DNA of 64,000 nt from Vibrio injensis (GCF_001895205.1 NZ_BDJF01000016.1:558001-622000); one strand, 5' to 3'. Positions 50,253 through 60,601 are shown, counted from the first letter of the stretch. The notes: generated from the sequence alone by a model not told the origin. Made by a program: numbers and translations.

Positions 50253-50370
50253 AGGATAACCTCATTGTTTATATAATAAGCACAGAGTAAACACTCGCCA
50301 GTTATCGCGCAACTACAAAAATTTTACGGTGATGTTCAAAATTTCTGAATAAGAACGCTCTGCAAGAATA

Positions 50371-50628
50371 TCAAGCGCTTAATTCACGCCATAAAGCATA
50401 AACAATCGCCTGATCAGCAGGGCTAAGCTCTGAACGCGCCTCTTGTAGACTTTGCTCGATGAGCGCTTTAAGCTGCTCAATATCATTGATACCTTGTTCT
50501 TCACAAGTCGCTGCAGATAATGAAATATGTCCGCGTAAATACCCGCCCGCAAACAGTTCATCATCGGATGCTGATTCAATACGTGCATCAATGCTATCTA
50601 GTAATTTTTCTTCAAATTCAATAATCAT
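50371..50628 (-). CDS. yfcL: YfcL family protein
   Basis: 85-residue acidic, helical protein matching YfcL (MIIEFEEKLLDSIDARIESASDDELFA type N-terminus truncated here; ends PADQAIVYALWRELSA). No catalytic motif, signal peptide or membrane segment is visible. It starts 10 bases after epmC, so it is co-transcribed with it, as in E. coli where yfcL and yfcM are adjacent. Function is unknown. Confidence 0.85.
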   Translation of the reverse strand: MIIEFEEKLLDSIDARIESASDDELFAGGYLRGHISLSAATCEEQGINDIEQLKALIEQSLQEARSELSPADQAIVYALWRELSA

Positions 50629-50638
50629 CGTCTTCTCA

Positions 50639-51169
50639 TTATTTGACTATAAATTGTTCAGCACTCAATGGCGGTGTGCGATAAAAGCTTCGTAGTGCCT
50701 GTGACAATCGTGCTACTCGAGGAGGTAAGCCCGTGGTTAATATCTCCAGCACTTGCTGATGAACCTTGTGCATAAACGCCAGCCTATCTGGCTCATAATC
50801 ACCATGTAGGTTGTCACAGCTTACCGTAAAGGGGAATCCTGCACTTTGCGCTAAAATCCACTCATAAGCTTGCGGCCTGATTTCTACTCGCTCAAATTCG
50901 GCTTGCATTTGTGCCGAGCGACCATCTGGTTCATACCAATAACCAAAATCTTCTAACAAGCGGCGCTCGGGGCCAGCAACGCACCAATGAGCTATCTCGT
51001 GTAATGCCGAGGCATAAAATCCACGGGCAAAGATAATTCGATGATAAGGCGTGTACACATCGGCAGGTAAATAAATCGGTTCGTCGCCACCCAATTCAAG
51101 TTTTGTCTGATAATCAGCAAAAAAGGTTTGATTAAAAATAGCGATCAAATCTTGATATTGATGGCTCAT
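50639..51169 (-). CDS. epmC: EpmC, elongation factor P hydroxylase
   Basis: 176-residue YfcM/EpmC protein that hydroxylates the beta-lysylated residue of EF-P. The metal-site block ALHEIAHWCVAGPERRLLEDFGYWY (read in parts: LHEIAHWC near 57, DFGYWYEPDGR near 73) is diagnostic, followed by EFERVEIRPQAYEW. I chose ATG 51169; a TTG just before is in frame. EF-P itself and EpmA/B are not in this window. Confidence 0.92.
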   Translation of the reverse strand: MSHQYQDLIAIFNQTFFADYQTKLELGGDEPIYLPADVYTPYHRIIFARGFYASALHEIAHWCVAGPERRLLEDFGYWYEPDGRSAQMQAEFERVEIRPQAYEWILAQSAGFPFTVSCDNLHGDYEPDRLAFMHKVHQQVLEILTTGLPPRVARLSQALRSFYRTPPLSAEQFIVK

Positions 51170-51369
51170 CAATAGTTACTCTCAATGGTTCAATGGGCAG
51201 CATTCTGGCGATTTTTACGCGAAGGGTAAAGAGTTCAAAGAAAATTATTAGATTAAGTAATCTGGCTTTCCTTTTCCCCCTATAAAAACTCATTCGTCAA
51301 AATGACCGATTCGCTCTACACTTGCGCCTTTTTCTGGCACAAGTAATCAACACATTATTAAGGTGAACT

Positions 51370-51996
51370 ATGCTGCTTAGCGTTCTATACATTATTGGCA
51401 TCACAGCAGAAGCAATGACCGGAGCTCTTAGCGCTGGTCGTCGGAAAATGGATTGGTTTGGCGTTATGCTAGTGGCAAGCGCAACAGCGATTGGTGGCGG
51501 AACCGTGCGTGATATTCTTCTCGGACACTATCCGCTTGGCTGGGTAAAAAATCCTGAGTACCTAGCGATTACTTGCCTAGCCGGTGTATTAACCACTGGG
51601 ATTTATCGCTGGGTAATTAAACTCAAAGGCTTATTTATTCGCTTGGACGCGTTAGGATTGATCGTGTTTAGTATTATCGGTACTAAGGTCGCCTTAGCAA
51701 TGGGTCATCATGTGATGATCTGTATGGTTGCAGCTCTAGTCACTGGGGTATTTGGTGGGCTATTACGCGATTTAATTTGCCGCCAACCGCCACTGGTATT
51801 ACATGACGAGCTTTACGCTTCTGTAGCGTTGATTGCCTCAGGGCTTTATCTCACCTTATTAGAACTTGGCATCAATGAGACAACCAATACCATTGCAACG
51901 TTAGTGGTCGGTTATCTTCTGCGCATGGCTGCGGTGCGTTTTAAATGGCGCTTACCATCATTCCATTTAGTTGAAACCGATAAACCACTGCACTGA
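51370..51996 (+). CDS. TRIC-type cation channel family protein (UPF0126/YadS-like)
   Basis: 208-residue protein with about seven membrane helices in two related halves. The duplicated motifs AIGGGTVRDILLG (about 39-51) and GVFGGLLRDLICR (about 126-138) are the hallmark of UPF0126, now known as prokaryotic trimeric intracellular cation channels. Some relatives were linked to glycine uptake, so the substrate is open. Monocistronic, convergent with aroC. Confidence 0.88.
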   Translation: MLLSVLYIIGITAEAMTGALSAGRRKMDWFGVMLVASATAIGGGTVRDILLGHYPLGWVKNPEYLAITCLAGVLTTGIYRWVIKLKGLFIRLDALGLIVFSIIGTKVALAMGHHVMICMVAALVTGVFGGLLRDLICRQPPLVLHDELYASVALIASGLYLTLLELGINETTNTIATLVVGYLLRMAAVRFKWRLPSFHLVETDKPLH

Positions 51997-52038
51997 TCGT
52001 AATACTCTAAAAATGTAGACGATCAAAAGCAATTAACA

Positions 52039-52074
52039 AGAGTATCAGCGCTTTATAGCGGGCGCTGATACTCT
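52039..52074. terminator. Long hairpin between the TRIC gene and aroC
   Basis: GAGTATCAGCGC (52040-52051) and GCGCTGATACTC (52062-52073) form a perfect 12-pair stem with a 10-base loop. T-rich sequence follows only weakly on either strand. It lies between convergent genes. Confidence 0.75.
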
Positions 52075-52085
52075 GTTGATAGGCA

Positions 52086-53171
52086 TTATAATATAGGGGT
52101 TTGTGTCTGTACTGCTTGGTTTTGCCCACGATGGCGTAGTAAATGATCCATCAAAACAATCGCTAACATCGCTTCAGCAATCGGCACAGCACGGATGCCC
52201 ACACAAGGGTCATGTCGCCCTTTAGTGATAAGCTCTGTTGGCTCACCTTGACGGGTAATCGTTTGTCCAGGGACAGTAATACTCGACGTCGGCTTTAAAG
52301 CGATATTGGCAACAATGTCTTGCCCTGAAGAGATTCCGCCTAAAATGCCGCCAGCATGGTTACTTGCAAAACCGTCAGGAGTAAGTAGATCTCGATGCTC
52401 ACTGCCTTTCTGACGCACCACGTCAAAGCCATCGCCAATCTCTACCCCTTTAACCGCATTAATGCTCATCAGCGCATGAGCGATGTCAGCATCAAGTCGG
52501 TCGAATACCGGTTCACCTAACCCTACCGGTACTTTGGTCGCCACAACTTGAATTTTGGCACCAATCGAATCCCCCTGCTTTTTTAAATCACGGATCAGTT
52601 GATCAAACTTATCGACCTTGTCAGCGTCAGGACAAAAGAACGCATTGTTTTCGATTTCATTCCAATCCACTTTTTCAATAGCAATATCACCCATTTGGGC
52701 AAGATAAGCACGGATCTCAATACCAAATTCTTGTTGTAGGTATTTTTTCGCAATACCCCCAGCCGCCACACGCATCGCCGTCTCTCGTGCCGATGAACGA
52801 CCACCACCACGATAGTCACGAACACCATACTTTTGATGATAGGTATAATCCGCATGTCCGGGACGAAACTTATCTTTGATATCTGAATAATCGGTCGAAC
52901 GCTGATCGGTATTTTCAATCAATAAACCGATCGAGGTACCCGTCGTTTTACCTTCAAAAATACCAGAAAGGATTTTCACTTCATCCGCTTCACGGCGCTG
53001 AGTGGTATAGCGTGATGTACCCGGTCTGCGACGATCCAAATCCACTTGTAGATCAGCGGCGCTGATTTCTAAACCTGGAGGGCAACCATCGATAATACAT
53101 CCTAATGCAACACCATGACTTTCACCAAAAGTCGTCACGCGAAAATGTTGTCCAATACTGTTTCCTGCCAT
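52086..53171 (-). CDS. aroC: Chorismate synthase
   Basis: Last enzyme of the shikimate pathway, FMN-dependent, 361 residues. [18 protein letters not shown] (about 15-32), [20 protein letters not shown] (about 46-65) and [18 protein letters not shown] (about 121-138) are the three family signatures. It follows prmB on the same strand with a terminator and 270 bases between, so it has its own promoter. A CCAAAT-A-ATTTGG inverted repeat lies at 53285-53297. Confidence 0.98.
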   Translation of the reverse strand: MAGNSIGQHFRVTTFGESHGVALGCIIDGCPPGLEISAADLQVDLDRRRPGTSRYTTQRREADEVKILSGIFEGKTTGTSIGLLIENTDQRSTDYSDIKDKFRPGHADYTYHQKYGVRDYRGGGRSSARETAMRVAAGGIAKKYLQQEFGIEIRAYLAQMGDIAIEKVDWNEIENNAFFCPDADKVDKFDQLIRDLKKQGDSIGAKIQVVATKVPVGLGEPVFDRLDADIAHALMSINAVKGVEIGDGFDVVRQKGSEHRDLLTPDGFASNHAGGILGGISSGQDIVANIALKPTSSITVPGQTITRQGEPTELITKGRHDPCVGIRAVPIAEAMLAIVLMDHLLRHRGQNQAVQTQTPIL

Positions 53172-53442
53172 GTATTCCTCAAACTTCCCATCAATGAGTA
53201 AATTACGATTTACTCGTTAGCATCCTTCATTCACACCTATCCCCTTGTAATTTAAAACTGCAGCGCGATTGGCGACCGACAACTCCAAATAATTTGGGGA
53301 CATCTCATTGAGAAAGGAGCTTTCGTTAATCATGAAATCATACTCGCTTGATTAGCTAATGATGTAAAGTCCAGACTTCAGTTTCTCTAAAAATGCTCCA
53401 TCACTCAGAGGAAGCAGCAAGGTGAATACGCATGAGATACCA

Positions 53443-53473
53443 ATAAAAAACGCCAGCTTTACCAGCTGGCGCT
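53443..53473 (-). terminator. Intrinsic terminator after prmB
   Basis: On the minus strand CGCCAGCT, loop GGTAA, AGCTGGCG then TTTTTTATT. It separates prmB from aroC. The stretch 53172-53442 holds the aroC promoter and nothing else recognised. Confidence 0.92.
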
Positions 53474-53502
53474 TTATGATAACACATTGATATAATGAAG
53501 GT

Positions 53503-54435
53503 TTAGTCACGATAAAGTGCAAACTCTTCTGCACAATCGAGCAGCTGTTGCTTGGTTAACAAAAATACCCCGTGGCCTCCGTTTTCAAACTCTAACCAAG
53601 TGAATGGGATATCTGGATACTGTTCCATCAAATGAACCATAGAATTGCCCACTTCACAGATCAAAATGCCATTATCGGTTAAATAACGAGGCGCATTAGC
53701 CAAAATACGGCGTGCTAATTTTAGACCATCGCTACCCGCCGCTAACCCCAATTCAGGCTCAAATTTAAACTCTTCAGGTAAGCTACTCATGTCTTCTTGA
53801 TCGACATAAGGTGGATTGGTAACGATAATATCGTATTGTTCTTGAGGTAAATCACGGAATAGATCTGAGCGTATCGGGAACACTTGCTGCTCTAAACCGT
53901 GATCTTGAATATTTTGCTCAGCCACTTGCAACGCATCAGCTGAAATATCAATAGCATCCACTTCAGCGTCGGGGAAAGCGTAAGCACAAGCAATCGCAAT
54001 ACAACCACTCCCGGTACATAAGTCCATAATCCGAGTCGGTTCATCAAGTAACCAAGGCGCAAACTGAGCTTGGATCAATTCGCCAATCGGCGAACGAGGC
54101 ACTAACACTCGCTCATCAACAAAAAACTCCAGACCACAGAACCACGCTTTATTGGTTAAATAAGCAATAGGCGTACGCTCATTAATCCGTTTAATGACCC
54201 GCTCCACCACACGTAAACGCTCACTGCCCGTCAAACGCGAATTCAGTACATGGGGCGGTACATCAATCGGTAAGTAGAGAGTCGGTAAGATTAACTGAAC
54301 AGCTTCATCCCACGCATTATCGGTTCCGTGACCATAAAATAACTGTGCCGCATTAAAACGGCTCACCGTCCAACGGATCATGTCCTGAAGGGTATGCAGT
54401 TCAGAAACCGCCTCATCTACAAAAATCTTATCCAA
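53503..54435 (-). CDS. prmB: Ribosomal protein L3 N5-glutamine methyltransferase
   Basis: SAM-dependent methyltransferase that modifies a glutamine of ribosomal protein L3. 310 residues; the SAM loop is [17 protein letters not shown] (about 139-155) and the catalytic NPPY motif is in [12 protein letters not shown] (about 206-217). The N-terminal helical domain is of PrmB rather than PrmC type. It is divergent from smrB with 62 bases between, the same arrangement as in E. coli. Confidence 0.95.
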   Translation of the reverse strand: MDKIFVDEAVSELHTLQDMIRWTVSRFNAAQLFYGHGTDNAWDEAVQLILPTLYLPIDVPPHVLNSRLTGSERLRVVERVIKRINERTPIAYLTNKAWFCGLEFFVDERVLVPRSPIGELIQAQFAPWLLDEPTRIMDLCTGSGCIAIACAYAFPDAEVDAIDISADALQVAEQNIQDHGLEQQVFPIRSDLFRDLPQEQYDIIVTNPPYVDQEDMSSLPEEFKFEPELGLAAGSDGLKLARRILANAPRYLTDNGILICEVGNSMVHLMEQYPDIPFTWLEFENGGHGVFLLTKQQLLDCAEEFALYRD

Positions 54436-54497
54436 AATTGCCTCCGAAAAGCGCTACAATACTGCCAATACCGAAAATAACTGATTATTTAACCTTC

Positions 54498-55052
54498 ATG
54501 AACAAAAAAAACACCGACATCAGTCACCCTGATGATCTCGATGCGAATGATGATTTTGCTCTGTTTCACGAGGCAGTAAAAGGCGTAAAAAAGTTGCCTC
54601 AGGATACCATAACCCAGCCACCAAACAGAAACCCCAAGCAAAAAGAAATTCGCCGACACTCACGGGAAGCCAGCGATACTCATTTTTATTTTTCCGATGA
54701 GTTTGTGCCTTTACTCAGTGATGAAGGGCCAACCCGTTATGCGCGTAGTGATATCTCTAAATATGAGGTCAAAAAGCTGCGCCGTGGTGTCTATTCACCC
54801 GAGGTGTTTCTCGATATGCATGGTATGACTCAACAGGAAGCCAAACGAGAATTGGGTGCAATGATTGCCTATTGCCTAAAAGACAATGTCCACTGTGCTT
54901 GCGTACAACATGGGATAGGTAAACATATCCTAAAACAGAAAGTGCCGCTTTGGCTTGCTCAACATCCTGATGTCCTTGCTTTTCATCAAGCGCCATTAGA
55001 ATTTGGGGGTAATGGAGCCTTATTGCTCTTATTATCGATTCCGGACAAGTAA
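54498..55052 (+). CDS. smrB: SmrB, Smr-domain ribosome rescue endonuclease
   Basis: 184-residue endonuclease known to cleave mRNA at collided ribosomes. The Smr domain shows LDMHGMTQQEAKREL (about 109-123) and QHGIGKHILKQKVPLWL (about 143-159), with the HGIG variant of the HGxG motif. I place the start at ATG 54498 (MNKKNTD); a longer in-frame ORF from 54438 would run into the prmB start region. It is convergent with flhB, 42 bases away. Confidence 0.93.
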   Translation: MNKKNTDISHPDDLDANDDFALFHEAVKGVKKLPQDTITQPPNRNPKQKEIRRHSREASDTHFYFSDEFVPLLSDEGPTRYARSDISKYEVKKLRRGVYSPEVFLDMHGMTQQEAKRELGAMIAYCLKDNVHCACVQHGIGKHILKQKVPLWLAQHPDVLAFHQAPLEFGGNGALLLLLSIPDK

Positions 55053-55094
55053 TACGCGGCCTCAGGAGTAGAACCTAATCTGACGTGCTATGCA

Positions 55095-56225
55095 CTAATA
55101 ACGCATATCCGGTGGTATAGGAAGATCTTGCGTTTTCAGTACAGGCCGCTGTCCCCCTCTACGGCGGTACTGCTTAATTTGGAAGACGTAAGCCAATACC
55201 TGAGCAACTGCAATAAATAAACCATCAGGAATTTCTTGCTCTAACTCCGTGGTGTAGTAGATGGCTCGAGCTAAAGGGGGAGCGGCAACAATCATGATCT
55301 CATGTTCACGGGCGATTTCACGAATTTTAAGAGCCAGAAAATCCCCCCCTTTGGCCACAACAATCGGCGCTTTATCCGTTCCTTGTTTATAACGTAATGC
55401 CACTGAAAAGTGTTCGGGGTTGGTGATAATCACATCCGCTTGAGGAACATCGGCCATCATTCTGCGTTGTGCTGCTTCACGCTGCAACATACGAATCCGA
55501 CCTTTAACTTCAGGCTTACCTTCCGTATCTTTGTATTCATCTTTAATTTCTTGCTTGGTCATTTTCAGTTTTTCAGCATGTTGCCAAATCTGAAAAGGCA
55601 CATCAATCGCGACCACGACCAGTAGCGAGCAACTGATCAACAAAATAAAATTAAGCAGAATTTCCAAAGCATGAAAAATATTTTGTGGGTAAACATCCAT
55701 ACTGAGTTGGAAAAGATCATTTTTCGAGGCATCAATCAGATAGAAGGCTACTCCCGCGACTAAGAGCACTTTGAGTATCGATTTGAAAAGCTCAACTAAG
55801 CTCTGCATACCAAACATACGTTTAAAGCCACTCAACGGACTGATCTTAGACAGCTTAGGCCTTGCCGCTTCAGCAGAAAAACTTACCCCGCCAACACCAG
55901 CAGCCCCTATCAGCGCAGCAACAAATAAAGTAATAAGGATGAGGATCAGTGGCAAAATTAAGTGGGTAAGCGTACCAGCAATAATATCGAACAGTTTACT
56001 ACTGTCGAAAATTTCTTCACGGCTTAGCGAAAACAATCGCCCCATGGTGGTATACAAACGACTGGCCAACATTTCGCCAAACCACATTAAGGCGACTGAA
56101 CCAATGATTAATACCGATACCGAAGCTAACTCTTTCGACCTTGCAACTTGCCCTTTTTCTTTGGCTTGTTGCAAGCGCCTGGGGGTGGCCTCTTCGGTTC
56201 TTTCTTGTCCATCAGACTCTGCCAT
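55095..56225 (-). CDS. flhB: FlhB, flagellar export substrate-specificity switch protein
   Basis: Export gate component that switches from hook to filament substrates after self-cleavage. 376 residues: four membrane helices (about 30-210) then the cytoplasmic domain. The cleavage motif, normally NPTH, is NPEH at residues 269-272 in ITNPEHFSVALRY; the Asn-Pro bond that is cut is kept. APPLARAIYYTTELEQEIP is the usual following block. It is the last gene of fliKLMNOPQR-flhB and lies nine bases after fliR. Confidence 0.97.
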   Translation of the reverse strand: MAESDGQERTEEATPRRLQQAKEKGQVARSKELASVSVLIIGSVALMWFGEMLASRLYTTMGRLFSLSREEIFDSSKLFDIIAGTLTHLILPLILILITLFVAALIGAAGVGGVSFSAEAARPKLSKISPLSGFKRMFGMQSLVELFKSILKVLLVAGVAFYLIDASKNDLFQLSMDVYPQNIFHALEILLNFILLISCSLLVVVAIDVPFQIWQHAEKLKMTKQEIKDEYKDTEGKPEVKGRIRMLQREAAQRRMMADVPQADVIITNPEHFSVALRYKQGTDKAPIVVAKGGDFLALKIREIAREHEIMIVAAPPLARAIYYTTELEQEIPDGLFIAVAQVLAYVFQIKQYRRRGGQRPVLKTQDLPIPPDMRY

Positions 56226-56234
56226 GAGCGTCTC

Positions 56235-57017
56235 CTAACAGTTCAAGCGGATCAAACGACACATCTGCTGCTCACCCTCTGCCCAAAACAGATCATAATG
56301 AGCAAATAGACCACTAACAATATAGCCACAGATCAGTAAGCCGACTAAAAGGGCAAAGGCAAAACCTAATGAAAAGATATTCAATTGTGGAGCAGCCCGA
56401 GTCATTACCCCAAAGGAGAGGTTAACGGTTAATAACGCAATGATCCCCGAAAGTGACATGCTCAACGCCATTTTAAACATAATACCCAGCCATTGAGACA
56501 GCTCATAATAATCAACATTAGTCAGCGATCCAGCGCCAATCGGTAAACTGGTGAAACTTAACACCACTAGCTGAATCATAGTTAAATGGCCATCGGTCGC
56601 CAAAAAAAACATGGTCGCCAAAAACATAAACAATTGACCTAACAGCGGCGTATTCTGTCCATTCGCAGGATCGACCATCGAAGCAAAACCTAAACTGGCT
56701 TGCATACCAAGTATTTGCCCTAGGATAACAAAGGTTTGAATTAAAAATTGCGTCACCATTCCCATGGCAACGCCAATAATGATTTGTTCTAAGGTGGTTA
56801 AAAAACCTTGAAAAGAAAGCAGTTGCAAATCATCGCTAATCACCGGGATGGCAGGCATGACGGCCAGTGTGATAGCCAAGCCAAGATAAAGGCGAATACG
56901 CGGCGACACAAATCGCGCACCAGTGACGGTCATGACCATCAACATTGCTGAAATGCGTGTAAAGGGCCAAAAGTAATGAGCAATAAAATCTAGGACGACA
57001 CTGGTTGGGTATTCCAT
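56235..57017 (-). CDS. fliR: FliR, flagellar export gate protein
   Basis: Membrane export gate protein, 260 residues with about six hydrophobic helices. RISAMLMVMTVTGARFVSPRI near the N-terminus and FASMVDPANGQNTPLLGQL (about 116) are typical. ATG 57017 is preceded by AGGAG five bases upstream; a GTG three bases earlier is too close to that site. It lies between fliQ and flhB with short spacers. Confidence 0.96.
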   Translation of the reverse strand: MEYPTSVVLDFIAHYFWPFTRISAMLMVMTVTGARFVSPRIRLYLGLAITLAVMPAIPVISDDLQLLSFQGFLTTLEQIIIGVAMGMVTQFLIQTFVILGQILGMQASLGFASMVDPANGQNTPLLGQLFMFLATMFFLATDGHLTMIQLVVLSFTSLPIGAGSLTNVDYYELSQWLGIMFKMALSMSLSGIIALLTVNLSFGVMTRAAPQLNIFSLGFAFALLVGLLICGYIVSGLFAHYDLFWAEGEQQMCRLIRLNC

Positions 57018-57025
57018 CACAGCTC

Positions 57026-57295
57026 CTAAAATAAGACTTGTGGCAAGCGCTCAACCATGGCGAAAAAGAATTCCATCAGCATTTGAGTCATCCAATGAGC
57101 AAACATCATTAATGCTAATAAAGTCACAATCAGACGCGGTAAAAAGCTTAATGTCTGTTCGTTGATTGAAGTTGCGGCTTGAAATACAGCCACAACTAAG
57201 CCAATCATTAGGCTTGGTACAATGATCGCGCAAACCATGATTAACACTAACCATAAGGCTTCACGAAATAACTCAACAAACAGCTCTGGTGTCAT
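57026..57295 (-). CDS. fliQ: FliQ, flagellar export gate protein
   Basis: 89-residue protein with two membrane helices, the standard FliQ length. MTPELFVELFREALWLVL and ATSINEQTLSFLPRL are family hallmarks. It joins FliP and FliR in the export gate core. It is tightly packed in the fliPQR-flhB run: 12 bases from fliP and 8 from fliR. Confidence 0.96.
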   Translation of the reverse strand: MTPELFVELFREALWLVLIMVCAIIVPSLMIGLVVAVFQAATSINEQTLSFLPRLIVTLLALMMFAHWMTQMLMEFFFAMVERLPQVLF

Positions 57296-57307
57296 TTGTC
57301 TCTCCCG

Positions 57308-58207
57308 CTATAAAGCAAAACTGCCCGCCAAGGTGGATAAAATTAAGTTCCAACCATCCACCAAAACAAACAGCATCAGCTTAAAGGGTAAAGAAACGAT
57401 CATCGGGGACAACATCATCATACCCATCGCCATCAATACCGAAGCAACCACTAAATCAATAATAAGAAAAGGCAAAAACAACATAAAACCAATTTGGAAT
57501 GCCGTTTTCAATTCAGAAGTAATAAACGCAGGAATGAGGATCGCCATCGATACATCTTCCGGATTTTGCGCATTCGAACCAGCAATGTTCACGAACGTCT
57601 CTAAATCTTTAAGTCGCGTTTGTTTAAGCATAAAAGACTTCATGGGGTCTTGAGCTAAGTCGAATGCCTGCCGAGCACTGATCTGTTCATTAAGATAAGG
57701 CTGTACCGCTTGTTCATTAATCTGATTGAGCACTGGCGACATAATGAAAAATGTCAAAAAAATCGCGATACCAATAATGACTTGGTTCGAAGGGGTTTGC
57801 TGTAAGCCCATGGCCTGACGCAAAATCGACATTACCACAACAATTCGCGTAAATGATGTCATTAAAATAACCATCGCTGGCAAAAAGCCCAGCATGGTCA
57901 TTAGAGCGAGAATTTGTAGATTAATCGAGTAGTCTTCACCGCCATCCGCGTTAGTTGTCATCGTGAATGCGGGAATCCCACCGCCGCCACTACGACTGGA
58001 TAAGGCTAAACTCCTTGAACCCGCTTGCTCCCTCTCCATCGCTGAGACGGTAACACCTTGTGCACCAGCGGCAGTCGGGGGAATCGTGGTGGCGAGCTCT
58101 TGCTGAGCATAAAGTGGAGACGAAAAAGCCCAAATAAGTAAACTGAGCAGCATCATTGCTTTACAGAATACACGGGTGAGACGGTAATATTGGTGATTAT
58201 TTCTCAT
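57308..58207 (-). CDS. fliP: FliP, flagellar export gate protein
   Basis: 299 residues including an N-terminal signal peptide (cleavage near PLYAQQ, about 35). Membrane helices start near residue 95, with [21 protein letters not shown] (in parts) and [11 protein letters not shown] as conserved family blocks. It forms the pentameric core of the export gate. It overlaps fliO by 11 bases, consistent with translational coupling and with the role of FliO in FliP assembly. Confidence 0.96.
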   Translation of the reverse strand: MRNNHQYYRLTRVFCKAMMLLSLLIWAFSSPLYAQQELATTIPPTAAGAQGVTVSAMEREQAGSRSLALSSRSGGGGIPAFTMTTNADGGEDYSINLQILALMTMLGFLPAMVILMTSFTRIVVVMSILRQAMGLQQTPSNQVIIGIAIFLTFFIMSPVLNQINEQAVQPYLNEQISARQAFDLAQDPMKSFMLKQTRLKDLETFVNIAGSNAQNPEDVSMAILIPAFITSELKTAFQIGFMLFLPFLIIDLVVASVLMAMGMMMLSPMIVSLPFKLMLFVLVDGWNLILSTLAGSFAL

Positions 58208-58574
58208 GTTTTTTTAGCAGTTGCGTCAATTGATTGGCAAAAGGCGTTGCTTCCTGCGCCTCTTGAGTTAATGGCGAGTCTAACTTAGCAATCAATTGAA
58301 TCGAATGACTGGTCACCCCAATCAAAAACTGCTCCTCCCCTGCTTGGACTATCATGATTCGTTCTTTGGTTCCAACCGGAAGTTGGCGAATGATCTGAAA
58401 TCCCTTTTGCTGACCAAAAACTGGGACTTTCATCCGTTTAAGTAACCAAGCTAAAAATAGAATAAAGCCCAGTACGAATAAAAGCGACCCTAAAGTGGTC
58501 GCTATATCCAACGAATTGCTGGGAGCGGCAAAAGCTGGGCAACTGAGTAAAACGAGCCCTAAAGTTTTTTTCAT
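58197..58574 (-). CDS. fliO: FliO, flagellar export apparatus assembly protein
   Basis: 125 residues with a short N-terminal hydrophobic stretch, one clear membrane helix ([18 protein letters not shown], about 29-46), then a soluble tail with [26 protein letters not shown]. FliO helps FliP complexes form. The sequence is weakly conserved in general, so the call rests also on its position between fliN and fliP. Confidence 0.92.
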   Translation of the reverse strand: MKKTLGLVLLSCPAFAAPSNSLDIATTLGSLLFVLGFILFLAWLLKRMKVPVFGQQKGFQIIRQLPVGTKERIMIVQAGEEQFLIGVTSHSIQLIAKLDSPLTQEAQEATPFANQLTQLLKKHEK

Positions 58575-58577
58575 CCG

Positions 58578-58988
58578 CTATCTCAGCTTCTTAATCCGTT
58601 CAGTTTGACTAATAACATCCGTCAGGCGGATCCCGAACTTATCATTGACCACAACGACTTCACCATGAGCGATTAACGTTCCATTGACCATGACATCGAG
58701 TGACTCTCCGGCAATTCTATCCAATTCAACGACGGAACCTTGGTTTAATTGCAATAAGTTACGAATGCTAATTTTAGATCGCCCTACTTCCATCGAAATG
58801 GTCACAGGAATATCCATGATGGTATCTAACTTTCTCCGCTCATCTTCGGTGATCGGCGGTGAAGTGTCTTTTAGTTCATCTAATGGAGCAGCCAGTATTT
58901 CATCGACATCAACATCGGGAGCATTCGGATCTTCGCCCAATGCCGCCGCCCATTCATCTGCTAGCTTTTGATCATCTGATTTTGACAT
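58578..58988 (-). CDS. fliN: FliN, flagellar motor switch protein
   Basis: C-ring protein of 136 residues. The SpoA-type domain (about 55-130) has DIPVTISMEVGRSKISIRNLL and VNGTLIAHGEVVVVNDKFGIRLTD (each read in parts). The acidic N-terminal extension is common in Vibrio FliN. It works with FliM and FliG in torque generation and direction switching and takes part in docking of FliH. It ends four bases before fliO. Confidence 0.96.
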   Translation of the reverse strand: MSKSDDQKLADEWAAALGEDPNAPDVDVDEILAAPLDELKDTSPPITEDERRKLDTIMDIPVTISMEVGRSKISIRNLLQLNQGSVVELDRIAGESLDVMVNGTLIAHGEVVVVNDKFGIRLTDVISQTERIKKLR

Positions 58989-59009
58989 CTTTGCTACCTA
59001 TTTTTACGC

Positions 59010-60059
59010 TTAAGATTGTTCTTCATCGGCTAATTCGTCATTTTCTAGTTCAGCAATAATATCTTTACCTAAAAAGGCCAAATCGGTTTTCATTGCTTCA
59101 GGACGTTTGATTTTTTGTGAAATTTGCACCGCGAGCTTATCACCAGAGCGCCCCATCTTAACGCGATAAGTGGGTAGCTCTTCGACAAACATCGTCGCAT
59201 GCTCTGGCATTTTTATTGGGATAATATCGCCAACCTGTAGGTCCATTAAATCACGCAGCGCAATGTCTTGTTCTAGTAAGTTAACTCGAAAGTTAATCGG
59301 TACATCCATAATTTCATCGCGCAGTGCTGAGCTCCAGCGAACATCGGTTTCCATTTTATCCGATTGAACCCCCGCATCGAGCAATTCTCGAATTGGCTCA
59401 ACCATCGAATACGGCATAACCATGTGGAAATCACCACCTCCGCCATCCACTTCAATATGGAATGAACAGACAACGATCACTTCAGTTGGGCTGACAATAT
59501 TTGCCATACTCGGGTTGACTTCCGAATCTAAGTATTCAAACTCAACGCCCATAACTGGTGACCATGCCTCTTTATAATCGGCAAAGACAATTTTCAACAA
59601 TAGTTGGATAACCCGACGCTCGGTCGGTGTAAATTCCCGACCTTCAATACGTGCATGATAACGACCATCACCACCAAAAAAGTTTTCAACCAGAATAAAA
59701 ACCAGTCGCGCTTCCATCGTTACTAACGCCGTTCCTTTTAACGGACGAAAACGAACCATGTTCAAGCTAGTCGGAACATACAACGTATTTTGGTATTCAC
59801 CAAACTTCATCATTTGTACGCCGTTAATCGACACTTCGGCAGTCTTACGCAGCATATTGAACAAACTAATCCGCATATGCCGAGCAAAGCGTTCATTAAT
59901 CAGCTCAAGCGTCGGCATTCGTCCACGGACGATGCGATCTTGTGATGAAAAATCAAATGAAGAGGCTGTCGACGAGTCTAAATTTTCTTCTTCGTCATCA
60001 ACCCCATCAACGCCATGAAGGAGCGCATCAATTTCGTCTTGGCTTAGTAAATCGGTCAC
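59010..60059 (-). CDS. fliM: FliM, flagellar motor switch protein
   Basis: C-ring protein that binds phosphorylated CheY. 349 residues; MTDLLSQDEIDALLHG is the EIDALL CheY-binding peptide at the N-terminus. The middle domain has ERFARHMRISLFNMLRK and the GGDG loop FFGGDGRYH (about 129), and the C-terminal SpoA domain binds FliN. It lies between fliL and fliN with spacers below 25 bases. Confidence 0.98.
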   Translation of the reverse strand: MTDLLSQDEIDALLHGVDGVDDEEENLDSSTASSFDFSSQDRIVRGRMPTLELINERFARHMRISLFNMLRKTAEVSINGVQMMKFGEYQNTLYVPTSLNMVRFRPLKGTALVTMEARLVFILVENFFGGDGRYHARIEGREFTPTERRVIQLLLKIVFADYKEAWSPVMGVEFEYLDSEVNPSMANIVSPTEVIVVCSFHIEVDGGGGDFHMVMPYSMVEPIRELLDAGVQSDKMETDVRWSSALRDEIMDVPINFRVNLLEQDIALRDLMDLQVGDIIPIKMPEHATMFVEELPTYRVKMGRSGDKLAVQISQKIKRPEAMKTDLAFLGKDIIAELENDELADEEQS

Positions 60060-60067
60060 TGACTCAC

Positions 60068-60565
60068 CTACTGCATTACAAAATCGGTAAACAGAACTCG
60101 TTCAATCACGGGTTCCCCCACCACTTGTGTCATGGCGGCTTTAATATCTTCCGTCGCTTTATCGCGCAGTTCAACGCGTCCCGATGGAGTACGTAATTGT
60201 TCAACCGTCGCTGAAGCAAAAGTCGCTAACAAGGTGCTTTCCACTAAAGGAGAGTGAAAACGCGCCAAGTTTTCATTATTGGTTCCACGAACCATCAATT
60301 GGACTTTGACTTGAACCATTCGCCCTCGCGTATCACCGCTGACATTAAATACAAACGGCTGAGCAATGTTAACGTAAGAAACCGGAGCAACGCTAGGAGC
60401 GGCTCGACGGTTCGCTGTATCAGAACTTTGCTGATCACTGCCGGAGCTCATTAAAAAGAACGCTGCACCGCCGCCACCTAATAGCAAGACAGCCGCCGCA
60501 ATGATAATGATCAGCAGTTTCTTTTTACTTTTCGGTGCATCTTGTGAATTTTCATCAGCAGCCAT
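60068..60565 (-). CDS. fliL: FliL, flagellar basal body-associated protein
   Basis: 165-residue inner-membrane protein that surrounds the stator. One membrane helix (LLIIIIAAAVLLLGGGGAAF, about 15-34) is followed by a periplasmic stomatin-like domain with YVNIAQPFVFNVSG and a C-terminus RVLFTDFVMQ typical of FliL. In Vibrio it is important for swimming at high load. It ends eight bases before fliM. Confidence 0.95.
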   Translation of the reverse strand: MAADENSQDAPKSKKKLLIIIIAAAVLLLGGGGAAFFLMSSGSDQQSSDTANRRAAPSVAPVSYVNIAQPFVFNVSGDTRGRMVQVKVQLMVRGTNNENLARFHSPLVESTLLATFASATVEQLRTPSGRVELRDKATEDIKAAMTQVVGEPVIERVLFTDFVMQ

Positions 60566-60601
60566 AACATCCTCTACGTGGTTCTGTTTATTTTTATTAG
60601 T

